Positions 11,483 to 21,800 of a stretch of 64,000 bases of DNA are shown here, in pieces. The DNA comes from Notamacropus eugenii. Its lineage: Eukaryota; Chordata; Mammalia; Diprotodontia; Macropodidae. The notes below the pieces were generated by a model that made no database searches, was not told the origin of the DNA, and worked only from the letters and a program-made list of their open reading frames with translations. The stretch is taken from NCBI RefSeq assembly GCF_028372415.1, contig NC_092878.1:140760804-140824803 (forward strand), read 5' to 3'. A program made the position numbers and the translations under genes. Within the stretch, counting starts at the first letter, position 1. Each line of letters starts with the position of its first letter.

Positions 11483-11724
11483 GAGGAACAGCTAAGTGGC
11501 AGAGGGACAGAGTGCCAGGCCTGGAGTCTGAAAAACCTGAGTTCAAATCTGTCCTCAGACCCTCATTGGCCGTGTGACCCTAGACGAGTCACTTAACCCT
11601 GTTTGCCTCTGTTTCTCATCTAAAAAATGAGCTGGAGAAGGAAACAGCCAACTACTCCAATATCTTTGCCAAGAAAACCCCAAATGGGGTCACAAAGAGT
11701 CAGACACAACTGGAAAAAAAACAG
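11483..11724 (+). repeat. tRNA-derived SINE, full length
   Basis: Complete from 'gaacagctaagtggcagag' through the B-box-like 'gagttcaaatc' to 'gccaagaaaaccccaaatgg' and an A-rich end. One of the better-kept copies. Confidence 0.85.
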
Positions 11725-12291
11725 AGAGATCAAAAACAAAATGCCATAGGCATGCGATGTTCTAAATGCGTTGCTATATTTCATTTTAACATAACAGACT
11801 TCCTAACAAACATCCCTCTGAAGTAAATCATCTAAAAAACAAGTGTAACAACATAATTATATCTATTGGCTAGTACATATCACTTTCCACTTCTGTAGTT
11901 TGCTGATTCTTATTAATAGAAAGGAAGGATATGTGTCATCACTTTGATAGTATGGAAGTAACACCAGCAACTTTTGTTGCTTCTCAGTGACAACAATACT
12001 TCATCTGCCTTAGTCTTTATGAAACAGCATGCCTAGGTATACCCTCCTAAATGCTCCTTGTTATAACAGGCCTGACTTCTTCCACCTCTTCCGCCATGAA
12101 GGAACAGTAGTTGAATTAGGACCAATGAGGCCCTGCCTGCTAGGGGAATTGCAATAAATTCAGCTCCTTATGGATTAACTCATGATCATGACACCGCAGG
12201 ATGGAGGTTTAAATATAGTCACGAAGTCCCCTGCAGAAGTGTAGGGAGTAACATACTTTCCTTGGTCAGATGTATGCTGATTGTCACTTCA
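11725..12291. other. unassigned sequence
   Basis: No gene or nameable repeat is seen in this stretch. Confidence 0.45.
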
Positions 12292-12541
12292 GGGAAGGGA
12301 AGAAGCATTTATTTGGCTCCTTCTATGTGAGCACCTTACAGATGTCATCTGATTTGATCTTTACAACAATCTACAAGGTAGGTGCTTTTATTAGCTTCAT
12401 TCTACAGCTGAAAAAGCTGAGGCAAACAGAGATTAAACAACTTGCCCAAGGTCACACAGCTAGTGTGTGAGGCTAGATTTGAACTCAGGTCTATCCTGAT
12501 TCGAGGGCTAGCACTCTATCAATTGTACCACCTAGTAGCCT
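12292..12541 (-). repeat. MIR/CORE-type SINE, full length
   Basis: Long antisense copy with 'gcatttatttggctcctt', 'acaaggtaggtgc', 'cttgcccaaggtcacacagc', 'gatttgaactcaggtc' and the head 'gtaccacctagtagcc'. Confidence 0.8.
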
Positions 12542-13009
12542 ATATTTACTTCACTGTAAAGTGAATTTTCATCTTAATCCAATACCTGGGTTGTCAGGCG
12601 TGAATTCTTTCACTAGAGGAAGAAATCAGTTCTTACAGTAGAAAACATGTCTTCCCTCTCTAAGCACAAACAGGTTTGTTGTTTTTTTTTTTTTAAATCA
12701 TCTATTTTGTTTTTCCTTTTCTTTTAAAAGAAGAAAAAATTACCGTTGAGTATTATTTTTTCTTGGTGGTACTGTGCTTCCTGCTTGGACAGATGCCTGA
12801 TCTCATCCAAGAGGGTAGGGCTCCCTCCAGTGGTGCTAATCACAACCCCCCTTCCCCCCAGGCCTTCCCATTCTGAGCAAATTTGTTCCATATCCCAAAT
12901 GCTCCTCACTGGCTCCACCCAGCCTTCTGGAGGCCATTCTCGGGATCTCTGAACATTACACAGAACTTGGAGATTGTGGTTGTATTTTTGCAAATCTTTT
13001 AACCTCTTG
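12542..13009. other. unassigned sequence
   Basis: No gene or nameable repeat is seen. A 12-base T run sits near 12683. Reading frames of 68-89 codons overlap on both strands without any recognisable domain. Confidence 0.45.
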
Positions 13010-13080
<71 letters not shown>

Positions 13081-13190
13081 ATTTCTTTCTGTCTCTCTGC
13101 ATGTCTCTGACTGTGCGTGTGTTTCTGTGTGTGTCTGTGTGTCTCTGTCTCTGTCTGTCTGTCTCTCCCTCTCTCTTTCTCCTCATTCTT
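13010..13190. repeat. CT microsatellite and CT/GT low-complexity tract
   Basis: A nearly pure CT array of about 57 bases is followed by about 120 bases of imperfect CT/GT repeats. The Leu-Ser repeat frame across it is a repeat translation. Confidence 0.95.
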
Positions 13191-13263
13191 TCTCCTTACT
13201 AAAATTGATTTAGGTAAGGACTATAGAAAAGGGGCAAAGAGAGACCAAAGGACCATCTGCTTC

Positions 13264-13500
13264 CTATAGATAGATGTAAATATATACATATATATATGTG
13301 CTTGTGTGTATGTATATATACACATGTATACATATGTACACACGCATATGTGTGTGTGTTTGTCCTAATGAACCAAAGCATTCTCTGATTTAATTCCTGA
13401 TCTTTGGAACACAAGCTTCCAAATATATACAAGTATACATGAATTCACATACATACACATATAGATAGATAGATAGATAGAAAGATAGACTTACATACGT
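13264..13500. repeat. TATG/TG and GATA microsatellites
   Basis: TATG/TG-rich repeat at about 13271-13362, and a GATA array at about 13461-13485. Short unique sequence separates them. Confidence 0.85.
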
Positions 13501-13518
13501 GTGTGTATATTGATCGGT

Positions 13519-15485
13519 AGGTTGTTGTCCTTTATTTTCGAAAAGGACCAAAATGATATCACCATGATAAAGTGAAGTTTCAATGTGTCCACCTGGGGCT
13601 GATCAGACCAATGCAAGCTCGGAATGCTCTACAGATCGTCCCTGTGAATATTTGGTATGAATATCCCAAATTTGAGCATCCTGCTTTTCCTTTGTGCTGT
13701 CTCAATTCTGCTTTGCCCAAAGAGCACAGCACCTTTTCTTATGTGGGCACACCATGCCAAGCAGTCCTGTGCCAGTGTCTCCCATGTTGCACAGTCAAAT
13801 CCAAAGTTCTTGAGAGAGACTTTGAGAGAGTCTTTGTATCGCTTCTTCTGACCACCATGTGATCGCCTGCCTGAGAACTGTGAGTTCTCCATAAAGTAGT
13901 CTTTTTGGCAAGTGTACATTTTGCAAACAAAAAAACTTGGCCAGCCCATCAGAGTTGTGCTCTCTGAAGCATAGCTTGAATGCTTGGCAGTTCAGTTCAA
14001 GCAAGAACTTCAGTTACTGGTATCTTATCCTGCCAGGTGATCCTCAGGATCTTCCTAAGACAATTCAAATGGAAGTGATTCAGTTTTCTGGCATGGCACT
14101 GGTAGACTATCCATGTTTCACAGGCATACAACAATGAGGTCAGCACAACGGCTCTGTAGACCTTCAGTCTGGTAGTCAGTCCAATACCTCTTTTCTCCCC
14201 AACTTTTCTTCAGAGCCTCCCAAACACTGAGCTATCTCTGACAATGCGTGCAACAACCTCATTGTCAATGTGTACATCCCTGGAAAGTACACTACCAAGG
14301 TAAGTGAACTTGTCCACAGTATTCAAAACTTCTCCATTTGTTGTAATCAATGGTTCCACATATGCATGGTGTGGTAGTGGCTGATGGAGGACCTGTGTTT
14401 TCTTGGTGTTAATTATTAGGCCAAAATTAGCACAGGCCGCAGAGAATTGATCCATACTTTGTTGCATCTCAGCTTCAGAGGCTGCACTGAGTGCACAATC
14501 ATCTGCAAACAGAAAATCATGCACCAACACTCCCTCCACTTTGGTCTTGACTTGTAGCCTTTTCAAATTGAAGGACTTACCAACAGTATGGTAGTTAACC
14601 TTGATGCTGTGTTCATTTCTCATTGAAAGCATTTGACAATATGGCTGAAAACATCATGCTATAGAAGCATGGGATCAAGCACACAGTCCTGTTTTACTCC
14701 ATTAGTAACTGGGAAGGCACGAAGAGCTTTGTCCATTATCCAGAACCTGGGCAAACATGCCATTCTGAAATTGATGTATGATATCAATGAACTTCTCTGG
14801 GTATCCAAATCTTGACATAATTTTCCATAAGCCCTCATGGCTAACAGTGTCAAAGGTCGTGGTCAGATCTACAAACATTGTATACAGACCTCTGTTCTGC
14901 CCCTGGCATTTGTCCTGGAGTTGTCAGGCAGCAAATGCCATATCAACTGTTCCTCTGCCCTTTCTGAAGGCACACTGGCTCTCAGGTATGTGACCATATT
15001 CCAGGAGAAGGATCAGCCTATTAAAGAGAACTGTAGCAAGAATTTTGCCAGCAGTGACTAAGAGAAAGACTGCCCTGTGATTGACATAGGACAATCTATT
15101 CCCTTTACCCTTATAGAGATGTATAGTGGAGGCATCCTTGACCTCCTGGGGGATAACCTCCTCTTGCCATATAACCTGGAAAATTTCAGTCAGCTTTTGT
15201 ATGAGCAATGGTCCCCCTACCTTATAAATCTCAGCTGGAATAGACTCAGCACCAGGTGCTTTGCCACATGAAAAGAGCCTAATGGCCCTCAAAACCTCTT
15301 CTTCAGTTGGAAGTTCAGCTAAGGAGGGATTGACTTCAACCTGAGCTAAACAGCCTCCACATTGATTGATGATGGACTGTTGAGAACACTATGGAAGTGT
15401 TCCGCAAATCTCTCTAGAATCATGTCTTTATCACTAATCAATGTGGCTCCATGAGCACTGATTAATTGCGATGCATCTATATTAT
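13519..15485 (-). mobile_element. RTE-clade LINE, 5'-truncated, reverse transcriptase part
   Basis: Read on the minus strand, this is a decayed non-LTR retrotransposon protein split over several frames. In order: linker with 'ERFAEHFHSVLN' (near 15.4 kb), 'GKAPGAESIPAEIYK', 'FRKGRGTVDMAFAA', motif A region 'DLTTTFDTVS' (about 14.86 kb), 'FPVTNGVKQDCVL', and motif C 'FADDCALSAASEAE' (about 14.5 kb). 'YLGSVLSRDVHIDNEV' follows, then a Cys-rich C-terminal tail. The 3' end is at about 13521, close to 'ccttcattttcgaaaaggac'. Frameshifts and stops mean it is dead. The endonuclease half is absent, as expected for 5' truncation. The family resembles RTE elements of fish and sharks; BovB is distinct. 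Confidence 0.85.
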
Positions 15486-15699
15486 TTTTAAAGTTAATTA
15501 ATTTATTTGTAAGCTCAGTTTCCAAAGGCCAGGAACTAAAAGCATATTCCAGTTATTTGGGTCATAGCAGTAAACAACAAAACAGTTCCCAGAAGATGTG
15601 CAATTCATTTAGAAAAATACCATACTCTTATCATGAAAAAAAGAAAACAATTCTTTTGCTGACGTGTAAGAACTCCTCAGTAGAGCTGAGAGCATGATA

Positions 15700-15888
15700 A
15701 GAATGAGAAGATGACTGGATTTAGAACCAGAGGACCTGGCTCTATTACTCATTCCCTAAAGAACCTTGCACCACTCGCTTACCCTTCCCAGGGTTCAGTT
15801 TCCTCACCTACAAAAAAAAGGAGGTTGCATTAGGTGATTTCAAGGGTCTCTTTTATCTCTAAAGCCTAGGATTCTATACTCCTATCAG
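15700..15888 (+). repeat. MIR/CORE-type SINE
   Basis: 'agaaccagaggacctggct' through 'gttcagtttcctcacctac' to 'tctaaagcctaggattctat'. Complete but diverged. Confidence 0.7.
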
Positions 15889-16204
15889 TCAGCAGGGAGA
15901 CGAACCTTTTTTTTGCGTATTCATGGTGCCACCTTGTGGCATTACAATCTCCACAAAATTCTTCAAAATCAGGAAATGGCTGTTTTCTATGCACACCCTA
16001 AGAGTTGAACTCTAGATGGCAGTTGCTTTACACAAATGAGACCTTAAGAAAATGGAATCTTGCAAGATGGCTTTAAAAAAATACTGCCATGTGCTTTCTG
16101 CCCCCACCCTCCAAACTCAAGCACACAAAGAGAGTCTAAAATATTTCTTCTTCTACAAAGCATCACAATTTCTGAAATAACAGATATCCACTCAAGATCA
16201 GGGG

Positions 16205-16345
16205 CGTCTTGTAGAACTTGGAGTCAGAAAAGCTGGATTTCAATGTGACTGAGCAAACCATCTAATGCCTTGATTTTCTCAACTGCAAAATAATATGGAT
16301 CTCTAAAGTGTCTTTGAGTTCTAAATCCTGTGGTTCTAAAAGATC
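16205..16345 (+). repeat. MIR/CORE-type SINE
   Basis: 'cttggagtcagaaaagctgg' and 'attttctcaactgcaaaata' mark a diverged copy with its tail 'gagttctaaatcctgtg'. Confidence 0.6.
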
Positions 16346-16415
16346 TCTAAATTTTGTGTAAGTGTAATTACAGACAGGTAGTCTAACACAGTCATTTAAA
16401 TCTCTGTTTGCCTAG

Positions 16416-16640
16416 AAGGTATCTGGGTGGCTCAGTGGATAGAACACTGGACCTGGAGTGAGTTTAAATCTGGTCTCAAACATTAGCTCTGTGACCTTGG
16501 CTAAGTCAGTTAATCTCTGATTGTCTTAATCCACTGGAAAAGAAAATGGAAAACCACTCTAATATCTTCTCTAAAAAAATATAACGCCCAGCATCAGCAT
16601 GATATGGTCCATGAGGTCATTAAGAGTTAGTTGAGGTCAA
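16416..16640 (+). repeat. tRNA-derived SINE
   Basis: Head 'gggtggctcagtggatagaa', B-box-like 'gagtttaaatctgg', tail with 'aaaaccactctaatatctt'. It is somewhat diverged near its 3' end. Confidence 0.75.
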
Positions 16641-16812
16641 AGTCAGAAAGACTTGGGTTTAAGTCTTACCCGTGACATGGCCCATCTGTGTGATCTTGAC
16701 AAGCTAATTAACTTCTCAGAGCCACCAGTCAACTTTATAAGACTTAATTTGTAGAGCAGATATTTAATCTGCGCTGGTAGAGGAATTTTCCTCACTGGGA
16801 ACTATCTAGGCC
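16640..16812 (+). repeat. MIR-derived SINE with 'ttttcctcactgggaact' tail
   Basis: Begins 'gtcagaaagacttgggttta' and ends 'tagaggaattttcctcac', matching the family seen at 10.24 and 28.32 kb. Confidence 0.6.
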
Positions 16813-18211
16813 AATAAGATATCAAAATAAAAATCTTACTAGTCCAAAATAGATTCACACAAAAAAACAAGTTATGACCCACTGAGAATATGAATGCCAT
16901 AATATTTGAATATTTCTTTTATTCTTTTATTTATGACAGAAGCTCGTTAATGCTCACTTTGCTAGTTAATGTAAATGCTTTAATTAACACACGCATCTGA
17001 GAGTAGAGATTCTCTATGTGAGGGTAATGAGGCATAAGGAGGGGTGTAATGTACTATAAAGGCCATTTCTTGAAGAATATACAGATATGCCCTGCTACAT
17101 TTCTAAGATACCACACAGATGACTCATACAATGCTGAAACATCTAACTGGCCATTAAACAGAAAGAGCTGATAAGGGGATTTGCTGATTCAGAACAAAAT
17201 GGGTTTGCCAAGGGATAGTCCACTTCTCCGCTTAGAGGTGTGGAGTGTAGAGGACTACTTTGAACTAATACTAAAAGTGGGGGGAAAGGGGTAAGGAGGG
17301 ATTGCAATTCTGTCTCCTTGATAGTGGAGGTCATAAGCACATGATAAGCTTCTGTCTCTTTATGTTTATTCTTTCCTTATCTTGGGCAAATGAGTATTCT
17401 AAGATGGAAGTACCTGGGTAACCTTGTTCTGGGAGATTCAAAGATTCCCATCAGAAGCCCATTGATGATTGGAGTTGTATGACAGCAGTAGAAGCAACCA
17501 AGGAAACAATGGTGAGTCATCAACAGGTGGAAATAGCTGTAGGTAGCAAGAGTTCTGAGAATATGACACCCCCCCCCACCCTATCCCCCCGCACCAGGGA
17601 GGAAAGAAGTACTGACTCTGGATTCTAGAATGGCACTGGTCTTCACATTGGTAGTTCAGTAGAGAGTAATACCACAGGGGAACCTCATGAGGACTCCACA
17701 AAGGGAGAAAAAGAATCCTAGATCACAGATCCTTAAGGTAGCTCAACGCCTGCCTACCTTTGTCCTTTAAACTTAAGTCTACTTTCTACAGGGACATTTT
17801 GTAGGCAAGGAGAGAATTCCTCTTCTGTTTGCGAGGAATATTTTATACCACCTATTCTTACTGTGTATGCCTAGTAAATACCTTTTGTAAAAGCTAATTA
17901 TTACAATGGCATACTATTCATGGGGAGCACACTGATGGGGGCCGAGAGGAACTACAGGCTCTTAGGGGTTATTCCTAGAACCCTGAGAGTGTACTGCAGG
18001 CATCTTCTGGAGACTAGGCCCATCAATTCAATTGGAATTTGGACAAGTAGCCCCAGAGGGAGTATAACATAAGCATTTTCTAAGAAGAAATCTTTTTTAA
18101 GATTTAAAAAGCAGAAAACTTCTAGGATATTTTCTCATTGCTGGTGTCTTTTGGCCCACTTTCCATAAACTTCGAAACAATAAGAAAATAAAAGTACCTT
18201 AACAAAAATAT
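16813..18211. other. unassigned sequence
   Basis: No gene or nameable repeat is seen. A C run lies at about 17568-17590. The end of this stretch is the insertion flank of the HAL1-like element. Confidence 0.45.
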
Positions 18212-18897
18212 GGGGGGCGGAGCCAAGATGGCAGAGTAGAAAGACGCACATACACATAGCTCTGACCCCACAACCCATAGAACATCTACAAAGAAGTAAC
18301 TCATGGCAAATTCTGCACCCAGAGGCCACAGAACGTTGGAGCGAGGGGGATTTCTGTTCCAGAGAGACCTGCAAACCTCTCGCAAAAGGTCCTTCGCGCC
18401 GTGGACTGGGCGCCGGGACTGGGAGCTGAGTACAGCCCTGCTGCAGCCGTGGCACCAAGATGAAAAGATCCAAGCGGGCTTCAGGGACGGGATCTCCAGC
18501 GGCCACGCGGGTCCCTCCACCCACAGGTGACAGGGGTTGGTGAGAGGGTCTCTTTGGCGGGTCGAGAAGGGAGTGGGGTGCCCCCATAACTCAGGCCCCC
18601 TCGGGAGGCAACAGAGGAGGCGGGAGCAGACCAGGGATCCCCAAGCAGGCAGGAGCCTGGATCCATTGTTGAAGGTCTCTGCATAAACCCCCTGAGGGAA
18701 CTGAGCCCGTGAGGCGGCCCTGCCCCGACCTGAGCACCTGAACTTAATCTCACACTGAATAGCAGCCCTGCCCCCGCCCAAAGCACTGAGGCTGGGAAGC
18801 AGCATTTGATTCTCAGACCCCAAGCTCAGGCTGGGAGGATCCAGAGGCGAGGTGGGTGTGAGGAGAATATTCAGAGCTCAAGTCACTGGCTGGGAAA
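18212..18897 (+). promoter_or_regulatory. L1-type internal promoter / 5' UTR
   Basis: This is the most GC-rich stretch of the window. The YY1-like core 'caagatggc' at 18224-18232 lies about a dozen bases from the element start, as in the human L1 5' UTR, where YY1 places the start of transcription. Promoter function is inferred from that likeness. The long antisense frame here (18122-18823) lacks any recognisable domain. Confidence 0.65.
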
Positions 18898-19977
18898 ATG
18901 CCCAGAAAAGGGAAAAAAACCAGGACTATTGAGGGTTACTTTCTTGGTGAGCAGGTTTCTCCTCCCCTCCCTTCTGATGAGGAAGAGCGGTGCTCACCAT
19001 CAGGGGAAGACACGGAAGTCAGTGCTTCTAAATCCCAGCCCACTCAATGGGATCTGTTCTGGGAAAAGGTCTTAAAGAGCCCAAACAATTTTCTAAATCA
19101 TGATAGAGAGGTGGAGGAAAAACTGGGAAGAGTAATAAAAGACTTGCAAGCAAAGTATGAACAACAAATCAGCACCCTGCTAAAGGAGACCCAAAAAAAT
19201 GCGGAAGAAAATAACACCCTGAAAAATAGGCTAACTCAATTGGCAAAGGAGGTTCAAGAAGCCAAGGAGGAGAAGAATGCTTTCAAAAGCAGAATTAGCC
19301 AAATGGAAAAGGAGATTCAAAAGCTCACTGAAGAAAATAATTCTTTCAAAATTAGAATGGAACAGATGGAGGCTAATGACTTTATGAGGAACCAAGAAAT
19401 CACAAAACAAAACCAAAAGAATGAAAAAATGGCAGATCATGTGAAATATCTCATTGGAAAAACAACTGACCTAGAGAATAAATCCAGGAGAGACAATTTA
19501 AAAATTATGGGCCTACCTGAAAGCCAGGATCAAAAAAAGAGCCTAGATATCATCTTTCATGAAATTATCAAGGAAAACTGCCCTGAGATTCTAGAACCAG
19601 AGGGCAAAATAAGTATTCAGGGAATCCACAGATCACCGCCTGTAAGAGATCCAAAAAGAGAAACTCCTAGGAACATGGTGGCCAAATTCCAGAGTTCCCA
19701 GATCAAGGAGAAAATATTGCAAGCAGCTAGAAAGAAACAATTCAAGTATTGTGGAAATACAATCAGGATAACACAAGATCTAGCAGCTTCCACATTAAGG
19801 GATCGAAGGGCGTGGAATAGGATATTCCAGAAGTCAAAGGAACTAGGACTAAAACCAAGAATCACCTACCCAGCAAAACTGAATATAATACTTCAGGGGA
19901 AAAATTGGTCTTTCAATGAAATAGAGGACTTTTCAAGCATTCTTGATGAAAAGACCAGAGCTGAAAAGAAAATTTGA
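18898..19977 (+). CDS. LINE-1-type ORF1 protein (RNA-binding chaperone), intact
   Basis: The 359-residue frame has no stop or shift. Residues 1-60 are a basic/acidic N-terminal tail. Residues about 72-195 are a Glu/Lys/Gln-rich coiled coil that in L1 ORF1p makes trimers. About 197-290 is the RRM-like domain ('RRDNLKIMGLPE' at 197-208, 'AARKKQ' at 276-281). About 292-350 is the C-terminal domain ('RDRRAW' at 301-306, 'YPAKL' at 324-328). Family role: binds the element's own RNA, packs it into cytoplasmic particles and chaperones nucleic acid during target-primed reverse transcription. Length is close to human ORF1p (338 aa). The start is the first Met of the frame, 'gaaaatgcccaga'. Because no ORF2 follows, this element depends on L1 enzyme made elsewhere. 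The open frame suggests a fairly young insertion or selection within the family. Confidence 0.93.
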   Translation: MPRKGKKTRTIEGYFLGEQVSPPLPSDEEERCSPSGEDTEVSASKSQPTQWDLFWEKVLKSPNNFLNHDREVEEKLGRVIKDLQAKYEQQISTLLKETQKNAEENNTLKNRLTQLAKEVQEAKEEKNAFKSRISQMEKEIQKLTEENNSFKIRMEQMEANDFMRNQEITKQNQKNEKMADHVKYLIGKTTDLENKSRRDNLKIMGLPESQDQKKSLDIIFHEIIKENCPEILEPEGKISIQGIHRSPPVRDPKRETPRNMVAKFQSSQIKEKILQAARKKQFKYCGNTIRITQDLAASTLRDRRAWNRIFQKSKELGLKPRITYPAKLNIILQGKNWSFNEIEDFSSILDEKTRAEKKI

Positions 19978-20862
19978 CTTTCAAACACAAGAATGAAGAG
20001 AAGCATGAAAAAGTAAATAGCAAAGAGAAGTCATAAGGGACTTTACAAAAGTTGAGCTGTTTACATTCCTACATGGAAAGACAATATTTGTAACTCTTGA
20101 AACTATTCAGCATCTGGGTACAGGGTGGGATAACACACACACACATGCACACGCACACGCACACACACATAGAGACAGAGTGCACAGAGTGAACTGAAGA
20201 GGAGGGGATCATATCTAAAAAAAAAATGAAATCAAGCAGTGAGAGAGAAATATATTGGGAGGAGAAAGGGAGAAATGGAATGGGGCAAATTATTGCTCAT
20301 AAAAGAGGCAAGCAAAAGACTTTTTAGTGAAGGGAAAAAGAGGGGAGGTGAGAGAAAAACATGAAGTTTACTCTCATCACATTCCATTAAAGGAAGGAAT
20401 AAAATGCACACTCATTTTGGTATGAAAATCTATCTTACAATACAGGAAAGTGGGGGATAAGGGGATAAGCAGGGTGGGGGGGATGATGGAAGAAAGGGCA
20501 CCGGGAGGAGGGAGCAATTTGAGGTCAACACTCATGGGGAGGGATAGGATCAAAAGAGAGAATAGAAGTAATGGGGGACAGGATAGGATAGAGGGAAATA
20601 TAATTAGTTCTTACACAACACTACTATTGTGGAAGTCATTTGCAAAACTACACAGATCTGGCCTATATTGAATTGCTTGCCTTCCAAAGGGAAGGGGTGG
20701 GGAGGGAGGGAGGGCAGATTGGCAGACAGGGGCAATTAGAACGCTCGGTGTTTTGGGGTGGGGGGAGGGGACAAAAGGGGAGAAAATGTGAAACCCATAA
20801 TTTTGTGAAAATGAATGTTAAAAGTTAAATAAATTAATAAAAAAATAAAATAAAATAAAATA
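19978..20862 (+). other. 3' UTR of HAL1-like element with G-rich polypurine tracts
   Basis: Contains an AC microsatellite (about 20131-20168) and strongly purine-biased sequence from about 20250 to 20600. Two G-run clusters lie at 20692-20715 and 20755-20780, each with four or more runs of three or more G, which fits intramolecular G-quadruplex patterns. L1 3' UTRs commonly hold such a polypurine tract. The longest frames are 73 and 62 codons and have no similarity to ORF2. Confidence 0.75.
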
Positions 20863-21148
20863 ATTTCTGGAAAAAAATATGAAGATAAAACACAACTCCA
20901 CTTATATCAGAGATATTATTTTATTTCTCTGACTCACAACCTCCCCCATGAACCAATTAGATAGCTCTACTTCTGTCCCTTTCTTCATCTTTTATTATTG
21001 GATGAAAAGCGACACTCACAAATCCCAGGACCATATTTCATGTAATTCCCAATGACAATGTTACCACACTGTGCCTATATTGAATTAAGTATTGAAATTA
21101 GAGTTCTCAGGAATCCTGAAAATATTCAAAATAATTGCAGTATGGTAA

Positions 21149-21341
21149 ATAATTTTGTTGTTCAGTCATGTCTTCATGACCCCAAATAGATTTTCCTGGC
21201 AAAGACACTGGATTGGTTTGCCATTTCCTTGTCTAGCTCATTTTACAGATTAGGAAACTGAGGCAAACAAGGTTAAGTTACTTGCCCAGAGTCACACAAC
21301 TAGTAAGTGTCTGAGGTCAGATTTGATCCACTGTGCCACCA
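21149..21341 (-). repeat. tRNA-derived SINE
   Basis: Antisense copy from 'tgttgttcagtcatgtct' through 'gaaactgaggcaaac' to 'ccactgtgccacc', with a short deletion near the reversed B box. Confidence 0.8.
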
Positions 21342-21452
21342 TATGAAACTAAGACTGAGAAAGGTTCAGTGACTTCCCAGGAGTCAGGATTCAAACTCAG
21401 GTCTTCCTTATTCCTGGTCCAGCACTCTATTTACTATACCACAGTGTCTCTT
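21342..21452 (-). repeat. MIR/CORE-type SINE, 5' half
   Basis: 'gattcaaactcaggtcttcc' and 'ccagcactctatttactata' are the reversed MIR head. It abuts the preceding SINE. Confidence 0.65.
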
Positions 21453-21634
21453 TTTATGAGAAATCACATTGAGTCAGCCACAAATGGAGTTATGCAACTT
21501 TCTCCTTTAGGTCATTTATACACCATTTGATAAAATATTGTTCTGTCTCTGGAGATGAGACTCCTTTCTGTTCCTTCACTAGGAAGTAGGAGTAGCTTAC
21601 TACTTCAGCAAGATCTGAGTGATTACTGTGGCTA

Positions 21635-21800
21635 CAATAATTATTATCATTAACATTTACATAGAGCTTTGAGGTCATTCCTACATTCATTTTCCACCTA
21701 CTCCCTCTGCTTCCTCGCCCTTTCCAACACATGAGGAAATAAAGAGACTGAACGGCAGAGTATCTCAGAACAGTAGAATCCCAGAGTTGGAGGAAGTCCT
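21635..21800 (-). repeat. MIR/CORE-type SINE, diverged
   Basis: 'acatttacatagagctttga' and later 'acatgaggaaataaagaga' keep the antisense order, but the centre is poor. Confidence 0.45.

Larger units (their letters stand above)
18212..20862 (+). mobile_element. HAL1-like (half-L1) retrotransposon, full length
   Basis: The element starts with an L1-type head (18212, 'ggcggagccaagatggcag'). It then has a GC-rich 5' UTR of about 690 bp, an intact ORF1 (18898-19977), and a roughly 870-bp 3' region with no reverse transcriptase or endonuclease motifs. It ends in 'ttttgtgaaaatgaatgtta' and an A/TAAA-rich tail. The 3' words resemble the L1 end at 55.8 kb, so L1 enzymes probably move it. The 8-base word 'aaaaatat' flanks both sides (18204-18211 and 20873-20880), a weak candidate target-site duplication. 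Half-L1 elements with ORF1 only are established in mammals. A full-length L1 with ORF2 deleted is the alternative, but no ORF2 remnant is visible at the junction. Confidence 0.85.

Noticed and set aside
12974..13213. Leu/Ser-rich 79-codon frame that could look like a membrane peptide
   Set aside because: It is the translation of the CT microsatellite.
18122..18823. 233-codon minus-strand frame
   Set aside because: It lies antisense to the GC-rich 5' UTR of the HAL1-like element, runs past the element's edge and shows no domain. High GC lowers stop frequency.
18204..20880. Firm target-site duplication for the HAL1-like element
   Set aside because: Only the low-complexity word 'aaaaatat' is shared, and ten bases separate it from the tail on the right, so I list it as weak evidence only.
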